Below, one piece after another: positions 7,661-15,411 of a DNA stretch of 41,305 nt (position 1 is the first letter of the stretch; each line of letters opens with the position of its first letter). Where the stretch lies: assembly GCA_012520375.1 (NCBI GenBank), contig JAAYOH010000002.1, positions 1 to 41,305 of the forward strand. The letters run 5' to 3'. The notes beneath the pieces are model-generated. The model was not told the origin of the DNA, made no database searches, and saw nothing but the letters and a program-made list of their open reading frames with translations. Position numbers and translations under genes: made by a program. The DNA is from Clostridiales bacterium. Lineage in GTDB: Bacteria > Bacillota > Clostridia > Christensenellales > Aristaeellaceae.

Positions 7661-8752
7661 ATGATTCGTGTTGGTCTTATAGGCTGCGGCGGTATTGCCC
7701 AACTAGCTCACATTCCGATGTTGCGTGACCTGCCGGATATGTATACCATAGAGGGCTGCTATGATCTTTCCCCGTCTCTGCAGGAAACGGTTGCTCATCG
7801 CTATAACATCCCAAAGGTTTATACCAGCGAGGACGATTTAGTCAACGATAAGGACATCGACCTCGTGTTTGTACTGACATCCGATCCCCTGCATTGCACG
7901 ATGGCACTCAAAGCTATCGAAGCAGGCAAGCATGTGCTGGTAGAAAAGCCCCTATGCATGAATAGTGTAGACATCGAACGCCTAATCGCTGCCCAGAAGG
8001 AGCATCCGGGTGTGAAGGCCATGTGTGGGTATATGCGCCGCTACAGCCCGGCCTTCCTGAAGATGAGGGAGTTGCTTGAAAACGATAACCGTCCCATCCA
8101 GTATATCCGCTTCCGCGACATCATCCGCGAGGGAGATTTCTACATCGGGCAGACCTGGACACCGTTGCGTTCGCGCAACCTGAGCGATATGCCAGCCGGT
8201 GCTTTTGAGCAGATGAAGCAGATGAAGTACGAGCAGCATTCCATTGGTTTGGGCGAGGACGCCACCGATATGCAGCGCAACGCCTATCAGATGCTGCTGG
8301 GCTTGGGCTGTCACACCTTTGCTGCCGTACGGGAACTTGTGGGCCTTCCGAAGGAGATCAAGGCTGTTCTAACTTCCGGAAATGGTACGCATTTCGTGTC
8401 TCTGCTGCAATATAACGGCTTTATCGGCACCTATGAAATGATCAATGACCAGGATGTTGTGCAGTTTGATGCCGCCATCGAGGTGTATCAGGGCGACCGG
8501 CTAATCCGCATCAAATACGATACGCCGTATCTGCGCTATTTACCCAGCACCTGTGAAGTTATCGATTCTACAAAGAAGGATACCAAAACTACGCTGTATG
8601 GGCCGGATTACCATGATCCCTTCAAGAATCAGCTGATTCATCTATACGACTGTATTGTCAACGATAAGCAGCCCAAGAGCGACTTCAACGATGCCCTGCA
8701 AGATATAGTATTGTTCGAGAAAATGGCCCGGATGGTCGTCAGCGAAGGCTGA
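7661..8752 (+). CDS. Gfo/Idh/MocA-family NAD(P)-dependent sugar/cyclitol dehydrogenase
   Basis: This 363-residue protein is of the standard family length. It has an N-terminal Rossmann fold with GLIGCGGIAQ (5-14), the family hallmark EKP (95-97) that places the catalytic Lys, and the catalytic-histidine region LGLGCHTF (His about 218). Members oxidise a ring hydroxyl of inositols, sugars or glycosides, or reduce keto-sugars, using NAD(P). It directly precedes an IolE-like enzyme. In myo-inositol catabolism and in 3-keto-glycoside pathways a dehydrogenase of this family makes the keto compound that a TIM-barrel enzyme then dehydrates, isomerises or cleaves. The start has AAGGAGG 8 bases upstream. 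The substrate is unassigned. Confidence 0.93.
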   Translation: MIRVGLIGCGGIAQLAHIPMLRDLPDMYTIEGCYDLSPSLQETVAHRYNIPKVYTSEDDLVNDKDIDLVFVLTSDPLHCTMALKAIEAGKHVLVEKPLCMNSVDIERLIAAQKEHPGVKAMCGYMRRYSPAFLKMRELLENDNRPIQYIRFRDIIREGDFYIGQTWTPLRSRNLSDMPAGAFEQMKQMKYEQHSIGLGEDATDMQRNAYQMLLGLGCHTFAAVRELVGLPKEIKAVLTSGNGTHFVSLLQYNGFIGTYEMINDQDVVQFDAAIEVYQGDRLIRIKYDTPYLRYLPSTCEVIDSTKKDTKTTLYGPDYHDPFKNQLIHLYDCIVNDKQPKSDFNDALQDIVLFEKMARMVVSEG

Positions 8753-8773
8753 AGTGTTAAGGGAGGACAAGAA

Positions 8774-9649
8774 ATGAAAGTTGAACTAGCAACCTGTCCC
8801 TGTTCGTGGGGAATTTTCTGGCCGGACGGCGCTCCGACCTATGTTCCTGCGGATTCATTTCTCGATCAGGCAGCGAAAGCAGGCTATGTTGCCCTGGAAT
8901 TGGGGCCGGTGGGTTATCTGCCTACAGATCCGACAGAATTGAAAAAAGCGCTGGATAAGCGCGGTCTCGTGGCGCGGGCGGGCACAGCCTGTTACAAGAT
9001 TGACGAGATGGCGAGTTTTGAGGATGTACGCGAACGTGCTACGGCTCTGTGCAGCCTTCTGCAGTCGTTTGACGTAAAGTATCTAGTGATGATGGACGAA
9101 TCCCCAGCGGCCAAGACTTACGAATCCAAGGCTGGCTTCAGTCAGGAGCGCATTATGAAGAATCTCAGCATTATTAGGGATTACGTAGAATTCGCTAAGG
9201 GCTATGGCGTGACCGTAGTCTATCACCCACACATGCGTTCTATCGTGGAAACGGAAGCGGAAATCGAGCAACTCTTGGATGTCACCGGTTGCATGCTGTG
9301 TTTGGACACCGGTCATCACCAGGCAGTGAATGGCAAGCCTCTTCAGGGCGATCGCACGGCGATAGACTTCTACTTGAAGCATGCCGATCGTATTCCGTTC
9401 TTGCACTTCAAGAATGTTAACGGCGATGCGATGCGCAAGTATATGGCCAATCAAAAATGTGGCGTGCAAGTGTTCTGCCCGCTGGATGAGGGGATAATCG
9501 ATTTCAATGAATTCAAGAAGGCCCTGGAGCAGACCGACTATAACGGCATCGGTGTAGTGGAACAGGATATGGCCCGCCAGCCCGCAGAGTTGAGCTTCAA
9601 GCTTTCGGTCAGAAACCGTGAGTACCTGGAACGAATGGGAGTCGTCTGA
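8774..9649 (+). CDS. IolE-like TIM-barrel sugar isomerase/epimerase or inosose dehydratase
   Basis: This 291-residue protein belongs to the xylose-isomerase-like TIM-barrel family and most resembles IolE (myo-inosose-2 dehydratase). Features are the CSWGIFW opening, YHPHMRSIVET (150-160), CLDTGHH (176-182) and LHFKNV (210-215), and a final VVEQD block. These carry the divalent-metal ligands of the family. IolE removes water from 2-keto-inositol. Relatives catalyse epimerisation, isomerisation or beta-elimination of keto-glycosides. It begins 21 bases after the dehydrogenase and ends just before a terminator, so the pair forms the enzymatic tail of the CUT1 operon. Inosose dehydratase is the closest named function, but the other iol genes are absent from the window. 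Confidence 0.9.
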   Translation: MKVELATCPCSWGIFWPDGAPTYVPADSFLDQAAKAGYVALELGPVGYLPTDPTELKKALDKRGLVARAGTACYKIDEMASFEDVRERATALCSLLQSFDVKYLVMMDESPAAKTYESKAGFSQERIMKNLSIIRDYVEFAKGYGVTVVYHPHMRSIVETEAEIEQLLDVTGCMLCLDTGHHQAVNGKPLQGDRTAIDFYLKHADRIPFLHFKNVNGDAMRKYMANQKCGVQVFCPLDEGIIDFNEFKKALEQTDYNGIGVVEQDMARQPAELSFKLSVRNREYLERMGVV

Positions 9650-9682
9650 GCTGAGCCGTAGGCACTCTATGTGTCAGGAGGG

Positions 9683-9720
9683 GGGAGGATAAACTAGTTT
9701 CCTCCCTTTCTTGGTTTTTT
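9683..9720 (+). terminator. Rho-independent terminator of the CUT1/enzyme operon
   Basis: GGGAGG and CCTCCC enclose the self-complementary AAACTAGTTT, and the stem is followed by a T-rich tail ending in six T (9715-9720). Confidence 0.75.
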
Positions 9721-9743
9721 ATTCACAATGAACATGGGGGACG

Positions 9744-10598
9744 ATGAATGTAATGCGAGACAGAAGCCGTGGCGCCATTCGAATTTTACTGGCGGCAGCA
9801 TTGTGGAGCACCCAGGGCTGGTTGATCAAAGCCATACCCTGGAGCCCAATCTCCATACTAGGTCTTCGCGCGATATGCGTTAGCCTGTTCGTCTGTATCT
9901 GTCGGCGCAGCTTTGCTGTGGTAAACAATCACGGGACATGGTTGGCGGCACTGAGTGTCTCCGTGACTTCTGTTTTGTATGTAGCCGCCAACAAACTGAC
10001 CACAGCTGCAAATGCCGTGGTGCTACAATACGCGATGCCGCTTTTTGTGATTGCTATTGATTGGCTCCGTGACGGCAAGCGGCCTGGCTTATGGGACATC
10101 ATAACAGTGCTGGTCATCGCTGCCGGGATTGCGTTGTGTTTTGCGAACAATCTGAGCGGAGGACGGTTGATCGGTAATATCCTTGCCTTGCTTTCGGCAG
10201 GCACCTATTCCGTTATGTTCTATATTTCGCAAAATCAGAAGGTGGATTCCCTGCAATTCATTTATCAAGGCTTGTTAATCAGTTCGCTTGGTGTATTGTA
10301 TATCCCGTTTGATCCTGGATTTTATATCACGGTCAGGATCGTGGGCAGGTTTACCCTAGCGGCGGCGGTGCTATTCGGAGGATACATGTTTTTTTCGTCG
10401 GGTATGCGGATGGGAGTTTCTGCGATTCATGCGGCAATCTTATCCAATGTGGAACCGATTTTTAGCCCCGTATTTGCATGGATGATGATCGGAGAAAAAC
10501 CGGGAGCGTTGACGGTTGTAGGTGTGGTTGTTGTGCTGGTGACTGTCATGGCTTATAACATCATGAACTCTGCGCAGTGTCATGAGCTAAAGCAATGA
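9744..10598 (+). CDS. EamA/DMT-superfamily transporter
   Basis: This 284-residue membrane protein has ten hydrophobic segments arranged as two EamA repeats. The first opens with ILLAAALWSTQGWLIK. The second contains the AAILSNVEPIFSPVFAWMMIGEKP block characteristic of drug/metabolite exporters. Members move amino acids, sugars or metabolites across the membrane, usually outward. It lies behind a terminator but shares orientation and close spacing with the BadF kinase, so it may export a by-product or import the kinase substrate. A GGGGGA site is suitably placed before ATG 9744. ATG 9753 is an alternative. Confidence 0.87.
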   Translation: MNVMRDRSRGAIRILLAAALWSTQGWLIKAIPWSPISILGLRAICVSLFVCICRRSFAVVNNHGTWLAALSVSVTSVLYVAANKLTTAANAVVLQYAMPLFVIAIDWLRDGKRPGLWDIITVLVIAAGIALCFANNLSGGRLIGNILALLSAGTYSVMFYISQNQKVDSLQFIYQGLLISSLGVLYIPFDPGFYITVRIVGRFTLAAAVLFGGYMFFSSGMRMGVSAIHAAILSNVEPIFSPVFAWMMIGEKPGALTVVGVVVVLVTVMAYNIMNSAQCHELKQ

Positions 10599-10632
10599 TA
10601 TAGAAATGTAAACATGACAAAGAGGTAGTGAA

Positions 10633-11610
10633 ATGAAAAAGATGTTTTTCATGGGCTGCGATGGCGGCAGCACGAAATATGCATATGCAGTCTGCGACCA
10701 AACAGGACATGTGCTAGTACAACATACTGAGCCCGGTTTAAATTACATGAGGGGGACAGCGCAGAGTTTCGGCATGAGCATAAAGCGCCATTTGGCTGAA
10801 GTGCTTACAAAAGCTGACATTGAGGAAGAACAGATCAGCTATGCCGCATATGGACTGTCGGGCTACGGTGAAGGCCGTACGGTAAGCGAGGATATGTTCC
10901 GGATAATATCGTCGGCACTAGGGCATGACCGGCTGGTGGTTTGTAACGACAGCGTCATCGGATGGAGCGGCGCGTTAGCATCCAGACCGGGCATATCGGT
11001 GGTTTCAGGAACAGGATCCATCGCCTACGGTGAAGATGCCCATGGTATGTCCGCCCGAGCCGGTGGATGGTCGCTCGATTATGGCGACGAAGGTTCTTCG
11101 TGCTGGGTTGCCAAGCGTGCCATCAATGCCTTTTTCCGTCAGGCTGACGGCCGGATGCCCCGTACACTCCTGTATGATTGGTTTGTCCAACGCTTTAGGC
11201 TGGAAAATCCCCTGTATTTCATTCAAGCGATTCATGATTACGTGAACGGTAATTCAGCACGTTGCGCGTCCCTGCAGCGGGAAATTTTGCCATTGTATGA
11301 AGCGGGAGATCCCTGCATCAGGGAGATTTATAGGCAGGCAGCAGCAGAGCTGGCTCAGCTGGTGGCGGCTCTTCAAAGGGAGCTGTCCTTTGAGGGAGAG
11401 ACAATGCAGGTTTCTTATTCCGGTGGCCTGTTTAAAGGCGGCAGCTGCATTTTAGATCCTTTCAGCAATGAAATCGAAGCGCTTGGTGGCGAATTGGTTA
11501 TGCCGCGCTTTGGCCCATTGACTGGTGCACTCGGAATCGCTGCGCGAAACTGTCTCGGAGGTGGGGAGCTGAACCGCATGATGGATCGAGCAGGCAGTGA
11601 AATCGCCTGA
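10633..11610 (+). CDS. BadF/BadG/BcrA/BcrD-type sugar kinase (N-acetylglucosamine kinase-like)
   Basis: This 325-residue ASKHA-fold protein has the phosphate-1 motif DGGST (10-14), the phosphate-2 loop VSGTGSIAYG, the RAGGWSLDYGDEGSS block and the adenosine motif SGGLFKGG near the C-terminus. The family includes eukaryotic-type GlcNAc kinase and bacterial glucosamine/GlcNAc kinases. The iron-sulfur reductase activators of the same superfamily carry cysteines that are missing here. It is the complete paralogue of the truncated gene at the left edge. With the facing deacetylase and the SIS enzyme it fits amino-sugar salvage. The ribosome site AGAGGTAG lies just upstream of ATG. It is convergent with the next gene. 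Confidence 0.9.
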   Translation: MKKMFFMGCDGGSTKYAYAVCDQTGHVLVQHTEPGLNYMRGTAQSFGMSIKRHLAEVLTKADIEEEQISYAAYGLSGYGEGRTVSEDMFRIISSALGHDRLVVCNDSVIGWSGALASRPGISVVSGTGSIAYGEDAHGMSARAGGWSLDYGDEGSSCWVAKRAINAFFRQADGRMPRTLLYDWFVQRFRLENPLYFIQAIHDYVNGNSARCASLQREILPLYEAGDPCIREIYRQAAAELAQLVAALQRELSFEGETMQVSYSGGLFKGGSCILDPFSNEIEALGGELVMPRFGPLTGALGIAARNCLGGGELNRMMDRAGSEIA

Positions 11611-11716
11611 TTCGTGGGTAAAAGCACAGAAAATTAACGAAAGCCGACCAGCGGCAGCACCAGTTGATCTGATTATTGTTCAGAGATGTAACATCGAAGC
11701 CGTGATGCCATGGGAT

Positions 11717-12817
11717 TTATTGAATTTCATTGGCCCGGATCTCGCGGTGCTCTACGGCAGAGCGATAGAAAGCATCCAGGATACGTGTGACATTCAGCGT
11801 TTCCTCGGGCTTTATAGGTAGGGGGCATCCGAACTGAACATGATCCACCACATCCAGGATTAAATCGCGGTGGCCGGAGTTCCAAAGGCGCGCTTCGGCC
11901 GTAGTAGGGAAATGGATATCGGCCTGATGCCCGGCGTATTCGGAAAATACCGTATCTTCGGGTAAACACAAGCCCGCCCGAGTACCAGCAAGGCGGATAT
12001 TACGCTCGTCAGGTAGGTTTACTGCCCAGGATGTCTTGAAATCGATTCGGCAGCCGTTTTCTAATACGATACTTCCAGCAGCGAATTCCTCCACATCCAT
12101 TTCCGACGGATGGAATCGATGGGGCACCTTCCCATCCGGGGACGAGGGTTTATTGTCATCTTTCGATGGAGACTTCCGATTGCCAATGTGCGTGGCTGCG
12201 AAACCGGTGACCGATTCAAAACGTGGGTTGCCAAGGATCCAAAGCAATGCATCAAGCTGGTGTACGCCCAGATCGCACATACAGCCGCCTCCGTTGTCGG
12301 CCTTGCGGTGAAATCCTCCCCAGTCGGGAATGCCGCGCCGGCGCAAGTATGTGAATGTAGCGTAATAAATGTCACCCAGCTCGCCCCGTTCCACCAGATT
12401 GCGAGCCAGGACTATACTCGGATCGTAACGCATGTTCTGGCAAGCAACCAGCGAACGATGGTGGTCATTCGCGCATTGATAAAGCGCTTCCGCCTCTGCG
12501 GCGCAGATTGAAAGGGGTTTTTCACAGATTACATGAGCTCCGCATTCCAAGGCAAGCTTGGACAGCGGTCCATGTGATTGGTTTGGCGTACATATGCAGG
12601 CCAAATCGATGCGCTGCTCCCTAAACATCTTTTCACAGTCTGTATACCAATGGGAGAAGCCGTGGGTTTTCGCCATCGCTTTTGCATTCTCGGCTCGCCT
12701 GCTGCATATGGCTGTCAGCTCCACCCGTCCAGCCAAGGCTTTCAGTGCCGGGATATGGGCATCGTTCGCAATTCTTCCTGCTCCGATGACCACTGCCCGC
12801 AGTTTGCTTTCTTTCAT
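11717..12817 (-). CDS. Gfo/Idh/MocA-family oxidoreductase (second copy)
   Basis: This 366-residue dehydrogenase has the Rossmann motif VIGAGRIAND (10-19), CEKP (98-101) and DLGVHQLD (182-189), the last holding the metal-free catalytic Asp/His pair of the family. An insertion around SPSKDDNKPSSPDG is hydrophilic and probably a surface loop. It is not a close copy of the 7661 enzyme, so it likely oxidises a different position or substrate. I place the start at 12817 with AAGGA upstream. The open frame extends to 13006, but that extension overlaps the deacetylase gene and has no dehydrogenase character. It is the second gene of a two-gene minus operon with the LmbE deacetylase. Confidence 0.92.
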   Translation of the reverse strand: MKESKLRAVVIGAGRIANDAHIPALKALAGRVELTAICSRRAENAKAMAKTHGFSHWYTDCEKMFREQRIDLACICTPNQSHGPLSKLALECGAHVICEKPLSICAAEAEALYQCANDHHRSLVACQNMRYDPSIVLARNLVERGELGDIYYATFTYLRRRGIPDWGGFHRKADNGGGCMCDLGVHQLDALLWILGNPRFESVTGFAATHIGNRKSPSKDDNKPSSPDGKVPHRFHPSEMDVEEFAAGSIVLENGCRIDFKTSWAVNLPDERNIRLAGTRAGLCLPEDTVFSEYAGHQADIHFPTTAEARLWNSGHRDLILDVVDHVQFGCPLPIKPEETLNVTRILDAFYRSAVEHREIRANEIQ

Positions 12818-12855
12818 GATCCTTTCCTTCCGCATATGCGTTGATGATGGCCAGA

Positions 12856-13665
12856 TCAGAAGGGAAACAAGGCATCCAGCTGCGCTTTCGTCAGTTGTTC
12901 GCCGTACTCGCACAGCTCCAAAGCCTCTATGTAGCGCGTGTGCCGGCCGGCTTCGCCATACTTGGCGACGAGCATATCGCGAACATCCTCGCCAAATTTG
13001 GCGCACAGCGGCCCGCGCGTGCGTTTAAGCCATTCCAGACGGCCTGCGTTGTCGTCTTCATCAGGCATTTTAGGATCAATATTGTGATCGACCCAAGGTA
13101 GCCACTCGTACATCTGCGACGTGTGCTGATGAAGCATCTCCATTTTTCGATCAAAAACCGAATCGATATCAAATACCAAATCCGGCTGGAAAGGATAGGG
13201 TTTTTTAAAAAAATCCTGCATATAGAATACTGCAGGCATGTGATCCATAGCCGGTGTAAGCGGACACACATTCGGTACCTGTACCATGAACGAACAATCC
13301 TGAACTAACATGGAAGTCGCCCGGTGATCAGGATGGTAGTCACAGGGACGATGAGTGAGAATCACATCGGGATTGAATTCGCGGATAGAGCACATCATCA
13401 TCTTGCGCTCTGCCAACCCGGTAGTCAAGCTGCCGTCGTCGATCTCCAGCATTTCATATTCAACACCTACCAGCGCGGCGACCTTTTCGGTCTCACGCTT
13501 CCTGCGAACTGCTATGGCACCGCCCATTTGATCGTAATGCCCCGAGCAGCCGTTGGTCGCAGTGAGAAACTTAACCTTTTGACCCAGATCCAGCAACTTC
13601 AGCGCAATACCCGCCGCATACTCACAATCGTCCGGGTGAGCTCCAATGACCATGTATCTGTACAT
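12856..13665 (-). CDS. PIG-L/LmbE-family N-acetylglucosamine-type deacetylase
   Basis: This 269-residue protein has the zinc motif AHPDD (9-13) and the second ligand block HPDH (111-114), which together define the LmbE/PIG-L fold. Known members remove acetyl from GlcNAc-inositol (MshB, PIG-L), GlcNAc-malate (BshB) or chitobiose. Residues such as NGCSGHYDQMGG and the RxxE segment (57-60) are family-typical. The neighbouring dehydrogenase starts 38 bases after its stop, and a good promoter precedes it. Together with the nearby GlcNAc-kinase-like and SIS enzymes it argues that the locus handles an N-acetylated sugar. The start has GGGAGG 7 bases upstream. Confidence 0.92.
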   Translation of the reverse strand: MYRYMVIGAHPDDCEYAAGIALKLLDLGQKVKFLTATNGCSGHYDQMGGAIAVRRKRETEKVAALVGVEYEMLEIDDGSLTTGLAERKMMMCSIREFNPDVILTHRPCDYHPDHRATSMLVQDCSFMVQVPNVCPLTPAMDHMPAVFYMQDFFKKPYPFQPDLVFDIDSVFDRKMEMLHQHTSQMYEWLPWVDHNIDPKMPDEDDNAGRLEWLKRTRGPLCAKFGEDVRDMLVAKYGEAGRHTRYIEALELCEYGEQLTKAQLDALFPF

Positions 13666-13698
13666 ATTCGTGCCTCCCTAACGCTATGAAGTTAACTT

Positions 13699-13727
13699 AG
13701 CATACTATATAGCGATAATTATGTCAA
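13699..13727 (-). promoter_or_regulatory. Promoter of the deacetylase/dehydrogenase operon
   Basis: On the minus strand TTGACA (13727-13722), a 17-base spacer and TATGCT (13704-13699). The predicted leader is about 27 bases. A short inverted repeat, CGCTAT...ATAGCG (13682-13715), brackets the -10 and start site and could be an operator. Confidence 0.7.
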
Positions 13728-13764
13728 TCATAAAATGTATGGTCACATATTTGTTGAAGCACTA

Positions 13765-14205
13765 TGCCATCGCTATAATTTCGCTGATCCTCGTAAGTCC
13801 ATCTGCGCACAGTATCTGTATATCATCCACTCCCCTGGTTCTTGGGCTCGTTCAGCACAGATAGCCAGTATTTCGCGCTTTCATTCTCACCAACCTAAAT
13901 AAAAAGGACTACTTTCTGCCCTCGCAGGTATTCCCCAGCATCACATAAGCCGCCAGCTTCCGGATTACGTTGTTCTCTCCGCACCGAATAGTGGATCGCA
14001 TCGATGAACACCATCGGATAAACCTCGTTTAAAGGCCGTTTCTGCCACTCCTCAATCTGGGGAACGAGTTTGTTCGTTACGTCGAAGATAAAACCTCCGG
14101 GACATCAAATCCGTAGATCTCCTTCAGCGTATCGGCAATCTGACGGGTCGTCATCCCCTTGGCGTACATTGAGATGATCTTCTGGTCAATATCGGTAATG
14201 TTCTT
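13765..14205 (-). pseudogene. Decayed IS256-family (mutator) transposase fragment
   Basis: Minus-strand frames carry recognisable IS256 transposase segments in order: IISMYAKGMTTRQIADTL, then after a frameshift QIEEWQKRPLNEVYPMVFID plus AIHYSV (with the first catalytic Asp), NNVIRKLAAYVMLG, GENESAKYWLSVLNE, and DIQILCADGLTRI (with the second catalytic Asp). At least three frameshifts and several stops interrupt it. The N-terminal third and the C-terminal third with the catalytic Glu are missing, and I see no terminal inverted repeats. It is an inactive relic. It fills most of the gene-free stretch 13666-14370, which otherwise holds only the two flanking promoters. Confidence 0.85.
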
Positions 14206-14247
14206 CTACACCCCATATTAGGGCAACTTTGCATGCAGCAAGTGCGT

Positions 14248-14277
14248 TTGACGGTTTCTCTTCAGCTGTGATACAAT
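14248..14277 (+). promoter_or_regulatory. Promoter of the hydroxypyruvate-isomerase-like gene
   Basis: TTGACG (14248-14253), an 18-base spacer and TACAAT (14272-14277). Downstream the leader holds GACAGTGTC and GTGTC repeats (about 14308-14335) that could fold or serve as an operator. Confidence 0.55.
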
Positions 14278-14370
14278 AAATGCGATGCAAACCAGGACAG
14301 TGTCCCGGGCGTCACGATAGTGTCGGAGGACCTATCCATGTTCATACTATATAAAAGAGGAGGATAATGT

Positions 14371-15129
14371 ATGTATTACTCCGTATGTGCAAACGCAGTG
14401 TTTGATGGTGTTTCGATCCAGGATGCATTGCTCCGTATCCGACGCAGCGGCGCGGAATACTATGAATTCTGGAGTTGGTGGGATCAGGATATCCCTGCCA
14501 TCGAAGAAGCCCAGCGCCGTACGGGGCTCAAGCCCGCTGCCCTGTGCACCAAATTCATCCCGTTGAACGATCCCGAAAGGCGAAGCGAATACATCGAGGG
14601 ATTGCGCGAATCCATCGCCGTGGCAAAACGCCTCGGATGCCCCACCCTCATATCCCAGATCGGCCAGGCAAGTACCGCCTCCCGCAAAGAACAACGCGAT
14701 TGTATTGTGAACGGGCTCAGAGCCTGTGCGCCGATCTTGGAGGAAAACGACATCGTTCTCACCATAGAGCCCCTCAATGTGCTCGTTGATCACCCGGGCT
14801 ATTACCTCGTCACATCCGGCGAGGGCTTCGAGATCGTGCGGAAAACGGCAAGCCCCAACGTGAAGCTGTTGTTTGACATTTATCATCAGCAGATCAGCGA
14901 AGGGAATCTGATCTCCAACATAAGGGAAGGCATTTCCCTCATCGGGCACATCCACGCCGCCGGCAATCCCGGACGACATGAGCTTTTGGGAGAAAATGAG
15001 ATCTGCTACAAGAGTGTGTTTGCCGCGCTGAAAGCCAGCGGGTATGACAAGGCCATTGGGCTTGAATACTTCCCGCTGGAGGATCCTGAGGAAGGCTTGA
15101 AATCCTTGTTCGCGCAGCTCCCTCTGTAG
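14371..15129 (+). CDS. Hydroxypyruvate isomerase-like TIM-barrel enzyme
   Basis: This 252-residue protein of the xylose-isomerase-like TIM-barrel family is close in length and layout to hydroxypyruvate isomerase (Hyi) and OtnI-type 2-oxo-tetronate isomerases. Metal-ligand blocks visible are IEPLN (about 130-134, Glu), LLFDIYHQQ (Asp and His), GHIHAAGNPGRHEL and GLEYFP (the final Glu). Hyi interconverts hydroxypyruvate and tartronate semialdehyde. OtnI acts on four-carbon acid phosphates. AGGAGG lies 7 bases before ATG 14371. It is monocistronic or reads into the next operon, whose own promoter is 190 bases on. The substrate is not certain. Confidence 0.88.
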   Translation: MYYSVCANAVFDGVSIQDALLRIRRSGAEYYEFWSWWDQDIPAIEEAQRRTGLKPAALCTKFIPLNDPERRSEYIEGLRESIAVAKRLGCPTLISQIGQASTASRKEQRDCIVNGLRACAPILEENDIVLTIEPLNVLVDHPGYYLVTSGEGFEIVRKTASPNVKLLFDIYHQQISEGNLISNIREGISLIGHIHAAGNPGRHELLGENEICYKSVFAALKASGYDKAIGLEYFPLEDPEEGLKSLFAQLPL

Positions 15130-15319
15130 ACACTGGTGGAGGGTACATCGGGTACCAGAACCCCGAATAATTACGAAAGCAGGAACGACCGCACGCAAGA
15201 AACTGACCGTCCAGCCGGATACGGGAAATGGTCAGCTGTTTTCAAGTGCTGTGAACGGTTCGGACACCCAAAACTGCAATGGGCTGCTCCTGGGTTTAGG
15301 CTTTGTTTTTTTTATCTTG

Positions 15320-15348
15320 TTGCGGACATCTGCCAAATATGTTATAAT
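15320..15348 (+). promoter_or_regulatory. Promoter of the M24-like/CUT2 operon
   Basis: TTGCGG (15320-15325), a 17-base spacer and consensus TATAAT (15343-15348). An eight-T run upstream (15305-15313) may end the preceding transcript. I see no clear stem before it, and nothing else in the 280-base gap. Confidence 0.55.
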
Positions 15349-15411
15349 TTCTGTAAAGAATAGTGGACGGGATAACCCGGCCGCAGACAGCAACAAAGGG
15401 GGTAACCACAT

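Noticed and set aside
13666-14370. Intact insertion sequence
   Set aside because: The transposase is broken by several frameshifts and stops, its ends are missing, and no terminal inverted repeats or target duplication could be found.
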